Shown here: piece after piece, positions 6,536 through 13,054 of the stretch
How positions within the stretch are numbered: position 1 is the first letter of the stretch
How the letters are laid out: each line of letters begins with the position of its first letter
NCBI GenBank assembly: GCA_021808665.1
Contig: JAKBBA010000060.1
Coordinates: 1 to 19,933, forward strand
DNA: 19,933 bases
From: Actinomycetes bacterium
GTDB taxonomy: Bacteria > Actinomycetota > Acidimicrobiia > Acidimicrobiales > Palsa-688
Direction: 5' to 3'
Notes under the pieces: generated by a model
Told to the model about the DNA's origin: nothing
The model's input: only the letters and a program-made list of their open reading frames with translations
Databases searched by the model: none
Made by a program: the position numbers and the translations under genes

Positions 6536-7723
6536 ATGGCGGGGAGCCTTCGGCCGCGGCTGGATCGGGGGGCGGATGCCTGGGAGCTGCGGGTGTACCT
6601 GGGCCGGGACGCCGCCGGCAAGGTGCGCCAGTGCAGCGTCCTGTTCCGGGGACCCAAGCGAGCTGCCGAGAGGGAGCTGGCCCGGCTGGTGGCCGAGCAG
6701 GACCGGGCGCCGGCCGTCGTTCCTGACAACAGGGTCCCCGAGGACGCCGCTCGGGAGTGGGGTCCGGCGACGACCGTCAATGACGCTATCGAGGCTTGGC
6801 AGGCCAACGGTTGGGATGACCTCTCGCCGAGCACGGCACGGCGCTACGAGGGCGTGTGGAGGGTCAACATCCGTGACTCGATCGGCCGGCGCCGGATCGC
6901 CGGCCTCGGCCCCTATGAGGTGGAGCGCTATTTCCGGGAGCTGAAGACGGCGGGGCTGTCCCAGGCGTCGGTCCGCTACGTCCGTGCCGTGCTGCATCGG
7001 GCCTGCCGGCTGGCCCGCAAGTGGAGCGACAACACGCTCCCGAACCCGATCACCGACACCGAGCTGCCCGAGTGGTCCCTGGCCGAGAAGGGGCCAGCCG
7101 TGCGCTCGCCGAGCGCGGATGAGGTCCGCCTCCTCCTTGCCGCAGCGGGTGACGACCGTGACCCGAGGGTGCCGGCGTTCGTGCGGCTGGTGGCCGCCAC
7201 CGGCATGCGACGCGGGGAGGCGTGCGCGCTGCGCTGGGATGACGTCGACTGGGAGGGCTCGGCCATCCGGATCGACGAGGCTCTGGTGACCTACACCGGC
7301 GGCGTGACGGTCCGTGGACCCAAGACCCGGGCCAGTGTTCGCGGGATCGCCGTGGACGGGCCCACCATCGACCAGCTCCGTCGCCTTCGTGACTACCAGC
7401 TCGAGTTGGCCGTCGCGTCGGGAGTGGAGGTGGGGGGCGACTCGTTCGTGTTCTCCTACGAGCCCGGCGGCCAGGTCCCTCCTTATCCCGACACCCTCAG
7501 CCACGCCTTCTCGGCCCTGCGGGACCGGGCGGGCGTTGCCTCCGACGTCCACCTGCATTCGCTCCGACACTTCCAGTCGACCGAGCTGGATCGGGTGATC
7601 AGCGAGTCTCAGAAGCAGGCACGCCTGGGTTGGTCGACGGTGCACATGGCCCGCCATTACACCGGTGCGGTGTCGGCCGAGGACCGGCGAGCCGCGGAGC
7701 ACATGGGCTCCCTCCTCGGCTGA
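6536..7723 (+). CDS. int: Tyrosine-type site-specific integrase
   Basis: The 395-residue protein has an N-terminal arm-binding domain (about 1-65), a SAM-like core-binding domain (about 85-170) and a C-terminal catalytic domain. Catalytic residues are visible: Arg225 in TGMRRGE, Lys263 in GPKTRAS, His341 and Arg344 in HSLRH, and nucleophile Tyr375 in MARHYTG. ATG at 6536 is chosen because GGAGGAGG lies about seven bases upstream and the arm-type repeats end before it; a longer frame from 6485 would translate those repeats. It probably recombines the tRNA-Thr 3' ends found in this window and could act on the neighbouring elements that lack an integrase. GC is very high, unlike element B cargo. 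Confidence 0.95.
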   Translation: MAGSLRPRLDRGADAWELRVYLGRDAAGKVRQCSVLFRGPKRAAERELARLVAEQDRAPAVVPDNRVPEDAAREWGPATTVNDAIEAWQANGWDDLSPSTARRYEGVWRVNIRDSIGRRRIAGLGPYEVERYFRELKTAGLSQASVRYVRAVLHRACRLARKWSDNTLPNPITDTELPEWSLAEKGPAVRSPSADEVRLLLAAAGDDRDPRVPAFVRLVAATGMRRGEACALRWDDVDWEGSAIRIDEALVTYTGGVTVRGPKTRASVRGIAVDGPTIDQLRRLRDYQLELAVASGVEVGGDSFVFSYEPGGQVPPYPDTLSHAFSALRDRAGVASDVHLHSLRHFQSTELDRVISESQKQARLGWSTVHMARHYTGAVSAEDRRAAEHMGSLLG

Positions 7724-7785
7724 CACGCGGGCGCCTGCAACGGGACCGTGGACCGGGGTGGCGCCACGCTGCGCAGGCCCGGCGG

Positions 7786-8038
7786 TCACCCCGGCGCCAC
7801 CTGCTGCGCGCTTGCGGGCAGTGAGGCTCTCGGCGCTCTGGCGTAGGGGCCGACGTCTCCGTCGAGGAGTCGCTCGACGGCCCGGCGGGGGATCCGCAAG
7901 CGCCCGTTGATCGTGAATACCGGCAGCGGCAGGTCGCACCGGTCGATGGCCCGGTAGATCGACGACCGGCTTTGGCCCAGGAGCGCGACGGCGTCCTCGA
8001 CGCTGAGGAGCGGCTTGGTACTTCGGCCCCCCGGTCAC
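7786..8038 (-). pseudogene. Excisionase-like helix-turn-helix protein, apparent one-base frameshift
   Basis: The leftward frame KPLLSVEDAVALLGQSRSSI, YRAIDRCDLPLPVFTING, RLRIPRRAVERLLDG is a typical MerR/AlpA-type HTH_17 domain of excisionases that bend DNA and direct integrase to excise. This frame has a stop upstream and no ATG, GTG or TTG before the domain. Deleting one base of the C6 run at 8027-8032 joins it to a GTG at 8038, giving an 83-residue protein of normal size. It lies downstream of and convergent with the integrase gene. As written, the element could integrate but would lack its excision factor, unless the run length is a sequencing error or an unusual start is used. Confidence 0.7.
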
Positions 8039-8181
8039 GCGATCCCATCGTCGCCTACCCCCCTGGTCGCCGCCGGAGATGTCAGTTCAGCCGTCATCTC
8101 CGCCGGCCGGCTCGAATCGGGGGTGGCCCGGGAAGCGTCTGTCTCGGTCTGGTCAACCATGGTGGTTTCCTCTGCGAGGTC

Positions 8182-8480
8182 GCAACCTGCAGCCTCTGTA
8201 TGTTAACCGCTGGGCGGTCGACGCTATGGGTGGGGCCCTCGCCGGCAGAGGGCCGGGCGAGACGGCGCCGTTTCAGGGGAGCAGCTCGAGCGCACCGAGA
8301 TGGCGTGGGCGGACCACGGTGAAGTCTCGATGGTTGAGCGTGGCGACGGTGCCGACCCCGAGCCGTTCGGCCACCGCGACGATCGACGCGTCCATGAGGT
8401 CGGGTCGCAGATCGGCGTAGACCTCGACCAGCTCCACACAGCGGGACCAGTCCGCCCCGGTCAGATCCACCACCCGGAGA
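8182..8480. repeat. Duplicated segment, copy 1 (VapC 3' half and downstream)
   Basis: This stretch is about 90% identical by eye to 11608-11906. The similarity resumes at about 9017-9162 versus 11920-12036, so the second copy is the same region with about 535 bases removed. Confidence 0.8.
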
Positions 8481-8683
8481 AGGCTAACGGTGACCATTCG
8501 TAGGAAGGCGGCGTGGGCGTCGGCGCCGAGGCGGTCGAGGATCAGCCAGGAGCTCTCGGCGATCGCTGGGACCGTTGAGGCCAGCTCACCGCGATGGGCG
8601 CGCACCACCTGGGCGCAGTCGCTGTGACGGTCGGAGCGTCGGTCGGCCGCAGAAAGCCAGACGTTTGTGTCGACCAGCAGCAC
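8273..8683 (-). CDS. vapC: VapC-family PIN-domain ribonuclease toxin
   Basis: This 136-residue protein has the four PIN acidic residues: Asp5 in VDTNVWL, Glu43 in AIAESSW, Asp98 in LMDASIVA and Asp120 in NHRDF. They coordinate magnesium for RNA cleavage. VapC toxins cut tRNA or rRNA when the antitoxin is lost. The GTG start lies 11 bases after the stop of the antitoxin gene, the usual operon order. The gene is complete, and a decayed copy of its 3' half lies at 11633-11906. It probably stabilises element C. Confidence 0.9.
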   Translation of the reverse strand: MLLVDTNVWLSAADRRSDRHSDCAQVVRAHRGELASTVPAIAESSWLILDRLGADAHAAFLRMVTVSLLRVVDLTGADWSRCVELVEVYADLRPDLMDASIVAVAERLGVGTVATLNHRDFTVVRPRHLGALELLP

Positions 8684-8694
8684 TCTTCGAGCAG

Positions 8695-8937
8695 CTAGCC
8701 GGCGGCTCGCCGGGCCGCGGCCTCGGCGCGCAGCTTGCGGGTGTCACGCCCGGCCCAGGACGGGTCTCTGGAGTCCCCCGAGCCGATGAACGCCTCCAGG
8801 GCGTCGACCTCCCCGCCGGCGGGCAGGCCGACAGCGAGCAGCTCGGCGGTCAGCTCGTCGACGCTCACGCCCCGCCGGGCCGCCTCCGCTGCCAAGCGGC
8901 CGGCGAGGTCTTCGCTCAGATGCACGATCGTCGACAT
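8695..8937 (-). CDS. vapB: VapB-type antitoxin (ribbon-helix-helix)
   Basis: The 80-residue protein starts MSTIVHLSEDLAGRLAAEAA with RRGVSVDELTAELLA, a ribbon-helix-helix DNA-binding domain, followed by a charged, probably disordered tail (DTRKLRAEAAARRAAG) suited to wrap the toxin. The ATG at 8937 is preferred over a longer frame because a TACGCT hexamer lies seven bases before it, giving a leaderless transcript, and because the domain starts there. It is encoded directly ahead of vapC. Confidence 0.88.
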   Translation of the reverse strand: MSTIVHLSEDLAGRLAAEAARRGVSVDELTAELLAVGLPAGGEVDALEAFIGSGDSRDPSWAGRDTRKLRAEAAARRAAG

Positions 8938-8944
8938 CGCCACC

Positions 8945-8950
8945 AGCGTA
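8945..8950 (-). promoter_or_regulatory. -10 hexamer of vapBC (leaderless)
   Basis: TACGCT on the minus strand lies seven bases before the vapB ATG, so transcription would start at or next to the start codon. The same spacing is seen for the antitoxin gene at 18515 and the gene at 18617. Confidence 0.4.
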
Positions 8951-9367
8951 GAGCCCGGCGGCGGGCTCAGCCGTCCCTCTGGCGAGCCCGTACCCGGCGC
9001 CTCGACCGGTCCTCGCGTGGTGCTTTCGACGCGACGCTGGCAGGCGAAGACGGCTTGTGCCCTGCGCCGCTTCCAGAGCTCGTCCGACCCGCGACGACCG
9101 ACACTTGGCCTGCACCGACTACCACCACCATCGCCGCCGTTCCCAGCTGCCGATGCCACGCTCCCTTACCCGAGAATCACCAAGCTCGTTTGCCTCCTGC
9201 TGTTCCCCCGACCCCCCTCCCTGCCTGCTACCTTCCAAACCAGGATTTCTGGCCTTACACAGTCGGCACTTGGGGCACGACGCCCGGGTCACCCGGGCCC
9301 AGTTGAGCCGGTGCCACGCAAGTTTCGAGTAGCCCGCCCACCGTCAGCCCGGGGGAGGGATCGAGCC
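8951..9367. other. No gene recognised between vapB and relaxase remnant
   Basis: Long frames exist but lack coding character. The part from about 9017 to 9162 is repeated at 11920-12036. It probably represents promoter sequence plus debris. Confidence 0.4.
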
Positions 9368-9600
9368 ATGGCGGGCCGTCCAGCCCCGTCGACCTCCAAC
9401 GGTCTGGCCCGCTATTACGCCACTTCGGGGACGCCGCCGGGAGTGTTTCTCGGTGCCGGATTGGCCAACTTGGACGGCGGAGACGGTGTGGCGGCCGGCT
9501 CGGAGGTGACCGAGGCACACCTGGACGCGATGCTTGCCGCGTCGGCTGATCCGGTGAGTGGGAGGTCGGTCGCCGGCGCGAGGAGCGTGCCGGGAAACGC
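9368..9600 (+). pseudogene. TrwC/MobF relaxase, N-terminal remnant
   Basis: After a good ribosome site (GGGGGAGGG) and ATG, residues GLARYYATSGTPPGVFLGAG, LANLDGGDGV, then TEAHLDAMLAASADPVSGRS match the N-terminal region of actinobacterial TrwC-type relaxases (YY...GTPPG.W.G.G, dP.tG). Relaxases nick the transfer origin in conjugation. Only about 75 residues remain of a protein normally over 800, and the catalytic His triad and helicase part are missing. At about 9600 the sequence switches to a fragment encoded on the other strand. It shows that an ancestor of this element could be transferred by conjugation. Confidence 0.7.
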
Positions 9601-9604
9601 GGTG

Positions 9605-9835
9605 CTGAATGTACTCATCTGCATACACGGCGACGGCCGCCAGCGACTGCTGGGCTCGAGTCATGGCATCAGCTGCCTCACCGGAATCGTCGATGAGCGA
9701 CCGTCTGTTGGTCAGCTCGCCGACCACCTTCCCCTGGATCTTGAGCGTGTCGTCCATGCCTTCGATCTTTCGGACCAGTTCCTCGATCTCCGGGTCGATT
9801 TCAACGCCAGCCATCTCGGCTGCTTCACCAGCCAC
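9605..9835 (-). CDS. Hypothetical helical ORF, probably truncated
   Basis: The leftward frame contains VEIDPEIEELVRKIEGMDDT, LKIQGKVVGELTNRRSLIDD, then AADAMTRAQQSLAAVAVYAD, rich in acidic and helical residues and well coded in third positions. Starts are GTG 9835 or ATG 9814. The coding character fades near 9605, where it meets the relaxase remnant head-on; the frame runs open to 9344 through antisense of that remnant. The upstream end overlaps the altered DUF433 gene in another frame. No family is recognised; it occupies the place where a DUF5615 toxin would be expected. Confidence 0.4.
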
Positions 9836-10029
9836 GACCCGTAGGCGAGTGCTCCCCGGATCCCTTCGGTGGTCAGCGAAGGATATTCAGCCATGATCTC
9901 GGCCTCCGTATCTCCTGATGCCAGGGAGTCGAGGACGGTGGTCACCAGGATCCGGGTGCCCCTGACGCACGGCTTGCCGTGACAGACCGCAGGGTCGATC
10001 GTCACCATGTCGGCCGGATCGTTGGGCAT
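9712..10029 (-). CDS. DUF433 antitoxin with replaced C-terminus
   Basis: Residues 1 to about 65 match the DUF433 protein at 1058-1300 almost exactly (ITIDPAVCHGKPCVRG-type core, LASGDTEAEIMAEYPSL, GALAYGSWL). After GSWL the sequence diverges at about 9828 and the frame continues for about 40 basic residues of no apparent family, antisense-shifted relative to the helical ORF there. The DNA-binding core is intact, so repression may persist, but the toxin-binding tail and the DUF5615 gene are gone. It lies about 200 bases left of att3, as its relatives do for att1 and att4. Confidence 0.75.
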   Translation of the reverse strand: MPNDPADMVTIDPAVCHGKPCVRGTRILVTTVLDSLASGDTEAEIMAEYPSLTTEGIRGALAYGSWLVKQPRWLALKSTRRSRNWSERSKAWTTRSRSRGRWSAS

Positions 10030-10223
10030 AGTTCATGATGCCACTATCCGACTCCCGAGCGGGCGGAGGGCTGCGGCGTCCCAACATCTGTTGCAACAAA
10101 CTGATCTCGACGCGTCCCGGCTCGAACCGATCCTTCTCAACGACTGCGCCGCCACCGCCCCTGAACAGCCATAACGCGATGAAAGAGGACGCGAAGAGAC
10201 GGGCAGGGCCGCCCCGTCGCCCA

Positions 10224-10265
10224 CTCGTAATGCGTAGGTCAGGAGTTCGATTCTCCTCTCGGGCT
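10224..10265 (+). repeat. att site 3: 3' fragment of tRNA-Thr(CGT)
   Basis: Identical in its core to att1 and att2 from the anticodon loop through the T arm to CTCGGGCT. The homology with att1 continues rightward to about 10317 and leftward through the DUF433 upstream region, so about 480 bases around the two sites are shared. Confidence 0.82.
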
Positions 10266-10763
10266 CTAGGAAAAATCCCCTTACCGGGCTCCCGTGCCTA
10301 GTATTTGTCTGGAACCAAATTAACTGGGCGAGCAGTCCCCACGATGCTGCCCGTCCATACAAAGATGTGATTCGAGAGTTTCTACGTTGACAGCCGGGCA
10401 TGTCGGTGGTTGCTGCGGAACTCGACGGCCCTGAAGGTGCCAACGGATCTCCATGAGGGGTTTCCGTGCGCCAGATGGTTGGCGATCAGAGCCCGACGCA
10501 GGGGAACTGTTGTCGAGCACTCGGCAAGGTGCGCGGATGAGTCCCCAGAGCACAGGAGTCCCGTGACGGTGGGCGGTGGTAGCGGCGGTGTCGAGGCAGT
10601 CCTGATTCAAGACCGAGATAGCACGCTCACCCGCGGCCGGACTCGGACCTCGGATGACGACACACCGAGGGCTGCGCTCGCGGAAAGTGGGGGCAATTCC
10701 CGCGGGTCTTCGACGTCTGATAGCCCTGCGCGACCGTACTGCCAATGGGAGTACACTGCTCTC
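10266..10763. other. No gene recognised right of att3
   Basis: The first about 50 bases repeat the sequence right of att1. The remainder has only frames that look like shadows, and no integrase stub as in element B. A leaderless promoter for the next gene lies at its end. Confidence 0.4.
10752..10757 (+). promoter_or_regulatory. -10 hexamer of the DUF1778/GNAT operon
   Basis: TACACT lies six bases before the ATG at 10764. This fits a leaderless transcript and supports that start over the longer upstream frame. Confidence 0.4.
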
Positions 10764-11036
10764 ATGGCCGAGCCGCGGAGTGATCGTCTCCAGCTGAGGG
10801 TCTCTCCTCACCAGCGCATGGTCATCCAGCGTGCGGCCGAAGCGTCGCACGAGACGGTCACCGACTACGTCGTGCGTCATGCGGTCTCTGCGGCCAGGAA
10901 CGATCTGGCGGATCGGCGATACTTCGAGCTGGACGAGGCCGCCTGGACCGAGTTCCAGGCGCTGTTGGATCGGCCGGCTGTTCACAGGCCTGCGCTCGAC
11001 GAGCTGTTCGCCCGGCCTGAGCCTTGGGCTGACTGA
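10764..11036 (+). CDS. DUF1778 antitoxin (TacA-like)
   Basis: The 90-residue protein begins with a ribbon-helix-helix segment, RSDRLQLRVSPHQRMVIQRA then ASHETVTDYVVRHAV, followed by RYFELDEAAWTEFQALLDRP, the usual DUF1778 C-terminal stretch that binds the GNAT toxin. Such antitoxins neutralise the acetyltransferase and repress the operon. The ATG at 10764 follows TACACT by six bases. The toxin gene starts five bases after its stop. Confidence 0.9.
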   Translation: MAEPRSDRLQLRVSPHQRMVIQRAAEASHETVTDYVVRHAVSAARNDLADRRYFELDEAAWTEFQALLDRPAVHRPALDELFARPEPWAD

Positions 11037-11041
11037 CCTCG

Positions 11042-11542
11042 TTGGCGGACTGGAAGCGGCCGGTCCCGCTCGGCGACGGCCACGTGCTGGCCGGGTTCAC
11101 CTGCGGCGAGGAAGCTCTCGACGAGTGGCTCGTGAGGCGGGCCGCGGCCAGCCAGGTCTCCGGCGCAGCCCGGACCTACGTCGTCGAGGCGGACAACCGT
11201 GTCGTCGGCTACTTCTCCTTGGCGACTGCATCTTTCGCTCACGCCGACCTGGCGGGACGAGCGAAGCGAAACATGCCGAACCCGGTACCAGCGGTGCTCC
11301 TCACGCGCTTCGCCACCGACATCGGTTACCAAGGGAAGGGCCTCGGCAAGGCCATGCTCCGCTCCGCGCTCGAACAGGTGAAGCGAGCCGCAGATGCGGT
11401 CGGGGTCGCGTGCGTCCTCGTCCACGCCAAGGACGAGGACGCCAAGAGGTTCTACCTTCGCTACGGCTTTGAGCCATCCCCCACCGACCCTTTGCACCTG
11501 GTCCTATTGCTCAAGGACGTCCCCCCGACGCTCACCAACTGA
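11042..11542 (+). CDS. GNAT acetyltransferase toxin (TacT-like)
   Basis: This 166-residue protein shows the acetyl-CoA pyrophosphate loop GYQGKGLGKAML (residues 96-106) and the C-terminal RFYLRYGF with the catalytic tyrosine, as in TacT/AtaT-type toxins that acetylate the amino group of aminoacyl-tRNA and stop translation. The start is TTG at 11042, five bases after the antitoxin stop, so translation is coupled. The pair lies between att3 and the restriction-modification genes and probably stabilises element D. A housekeeping GNAT role is unlikely given the DUF1778 partner. Confidence 0.9.
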   Translation: MADWKRPVPLGDGHVLAGFTCGEEALDEWLVRRAAASQVSGAARTYVVEADNRVVGYFSLATASFAHADLAGRAKRNMPNPVPAVLLTRFATDIGYQGKGLGKAMLRSALEQVKRAADAVGVACVLVHAKDEDAKRFYLRYGFEPSPTDPLHLVLLLKDVPPTLTN

Positions 11543-11632
11543 CGGGCCCCAAGCGCGAAGTCACTGGGCGTCCCCAGCGTCCCCCTGACGTCAGTCATCC
11601 CGGACCAGTCGCAACCTGCAACCTCTGTATGG

Positions 11633-11906
11633 TCACCGCTGGGCGGTCCACGCTATGGGTGGGGCCCTAGCCGGCAGAGGGGCGGGCGAGACGGCGCCGA
11701 TCCAGGGGAGCAGCTCGGGCGCATCGAGATGGCGTGGACGGACCATGGCGAAGTCTCGATGGTTGAGCGTGGCGACGGTGCCGACCCCGAGTCGCTCGGC
11801 TACTGCGACGATCGACGCGTCCATGAGGTCGGGTCGCAGATCGGCGTAGCCCTCGACCAGATCCAGACAGCGGGACCAATCCGCCTCAGTCAGATCTATT
11901 ACTCGC
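11633..11906 (-). pseudogene. VapC 3' fragment, copy of 8273-8480
   Basis: The leftward frame IDLTEADWSRCLDLVEGYAD, LRPDLMDASIVAVAERLGVG then ATLNHRDFAMVRPRHLDAPE repeats residues about 73-135 of the VapC at 8273-8683. It keeps only the last two PIN acidic residues. The 5' half of vapC and all of vapB are missing through a deletion joining at about 11907-11920. The original stop is lost, so the frame reads on to 11633. It cannot be an active toxin. Confidence 0.85.
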
Positions 11907-12297
11907 CTCCTCCAGGGAGGTGGTCCTTCAACGCTGGCGGGCGACATCCAGAGTTCCTCCGACCCGCTACGACTGACACTCGACTTGTACCGACTTACCG
12001 GCACCTGCAACGCCATTCCCCAACTGCCGATGCCACGCCAGTGTGTCAACGAACGCTCAGCAGCGTCCGGCGACCAATCCGCATGCGGACCGGTATCGGG
12101 GAGTGGCGCATCGAGTACGACGAGCCCGCACCGGTCCCGTTTCACCGGCGGGGAACGGAGAAAATCGGCGCTCCTCGGAACCTCCGGAGGGCGAACCGCC
12201 TCTGTCCACGCCAACCGTTCCCACTACGCGGTTCGTGTTGCATCCGCCAGGACAGGCGTATCAGACTGACGGCCGGAACAACCTGTGGATGGGAGCG
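11907..12297. other. Remnant sequence upstream of the restriction gene
   Basis: From about 11920 to 12036 it repeats 9017-9162. The rest precedes the restriction endonuclease gene and should hold its promoter. A frame is open upstream of the nuclease start from 12043, but its first 80 residues do not resemble the family. Confidence 0.45.
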
Positions 12298-13050
12298 ATG
12301 GCCAGCGAACTACCGGTGTACGAACCGCTCGTGGCCGAGGCGGTCGGCGCTTACTGGTCGGCTCGCCATGGCCAGGCGGAGCGGTCTCGGGCGCTGGGAG
12401 TGCTAAACGCCGGGACGCGAGCGGAGGTAACCGGTGGTCGTCACCTCGACGAACTGCAGGCCCTACTGATCCGCGTGTTCATCGACGCCGGCATCCCGCC
12501 AGGCCTGATCGACGTAAGGAAGCGCCCGATAGCCGGCTACTTCCGGCGTGACAAGAGCTGGGACGTGGTAGTCATGGTCGCCAACCGCGTGGTGGGCATC
12601 ATCGAGCTGAAGTCCATGGCCGGCGACAGTCCTGGCCAGAACTTCAACAACCGCACCGACGAGGCCCTCGGCCAGTCGCTCGACGTGTGGACGGCGGTGG
12701 AGCGAGGGATCATCGACACCCCGCTGCGCCCGTGGTTGGGCTACTTCATGCTGCTGGAGGACAACCCGGCGTTCAACACGCCGGTCCATGGGCGCCGGCC
12801 GGTTTGGGAACCAGACCCGGTGTTCGGTGGGGCGTCATACGCCAACCGCTATGCCATCTTCTTCGACCGGATGGTCCGTGAGCGCCTTCTTGATTCGGCC
12901 TGCCTGCTCTTGGCTGACCGTACTACTGGCGTAGTGCGGTCACCTTCCCCAACCCTGTCGTTTCAAGGTTTTGCTGCCTCGATCCACGGCCGTTGCTTGC
13001 AGTTCATGGCTACCAACCCCGACATCGACTGGACCGGTACCCCGACGTAG
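12298..13050 (+). CDS. Type II restriction endonuclease, XhoI/PaeR7I family
   Basis: The 250-residue protein follows the XhoI/PaeR7I family throughout: VAEAVGAYWSARHGQAERSR, TGGRHLDELQALL, GYFRRDKSWDVVVMVANRVV, GIIELKSMAGDSPGQNFNNR and TDEALGQSLDVWTA, then RPWLGYFMLLED. The PD-(D/E)xK active site is Asp89 with Glu103 and Lys105 in IIELKS. PaeR7I is of nearly the same length. The family cuts CTCGAG, so this specificity is expected but not proven. ATG 12298 is chosen on family length; ATG 12289 in frame is equally possible. The gene converges on the methyltransferase, with four bases between the stops. Confidence 0.88.
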   Translation: MASELPVYEPLVAEAVGAYWSARHGQAERSRALGVLNAGTRAEVTGGRHLDELQALLIRVFIDAGIPPGLIDVRKRPIAGYFRRDKSWDVVVMVANRVVGIIELKSMAGDSPGQNFNNRTDEALGQSLDVWTAVERGIIDTPLRPWLGYFMLLEDNPAFNTPVHGRRPVWEPDPVFGGASYANRYAIFFDRMVRERLLDSACLLLADRTTGVVRSPSPTLSFQGFAASIHGRCLQFMATNPDIDWTGTPT

Positions 13051-13054
13051 TCGG

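Larger units (their letters stand above)
6386..10265. mobile_element. Element C: att2 to att3, with intact integrase
   Basis: Bounded by two direct att copies, this 3.9-kb segment contains integrase, an excisionase-like gene, a VapBC pair, a relaxase remnant and a DUF433 gene. It is the only segment with a full recombinase. The relaxase remnant implies descent from a larger conjugative or mobilizable element. Confidence 0.65.

Noticed and set aside
6443..8038. Very long (531-codon) leftward frame opposite the integrase gene
   Set aside because: It is antisense to the clearly coding integrase and rich in Arg, Pro and Gly, as expected for a shadow frame in high-GC DNA.
8735..9844. Long rightward frame of 369 codons
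   Set aside because: Only the part from 9368 to about 9600 has recognisable (relaxase) sequence; the rest lies antisense to vapB or to the helical ORF and has no coding character.
10320..10985. Leftward frame of 221 codons right of att3
   Set aside because: Its first third is antisense to the DUF1778 antitoxin gene and the remainder is arginine-rich with no family resemblance.
12043..12297. N-terminal extension of the restriction endonuclease
   Set aside because: These 85 codons partly derive from the duplicated vapBC flank and do not resemble the family, whose length fits the start at 12298.
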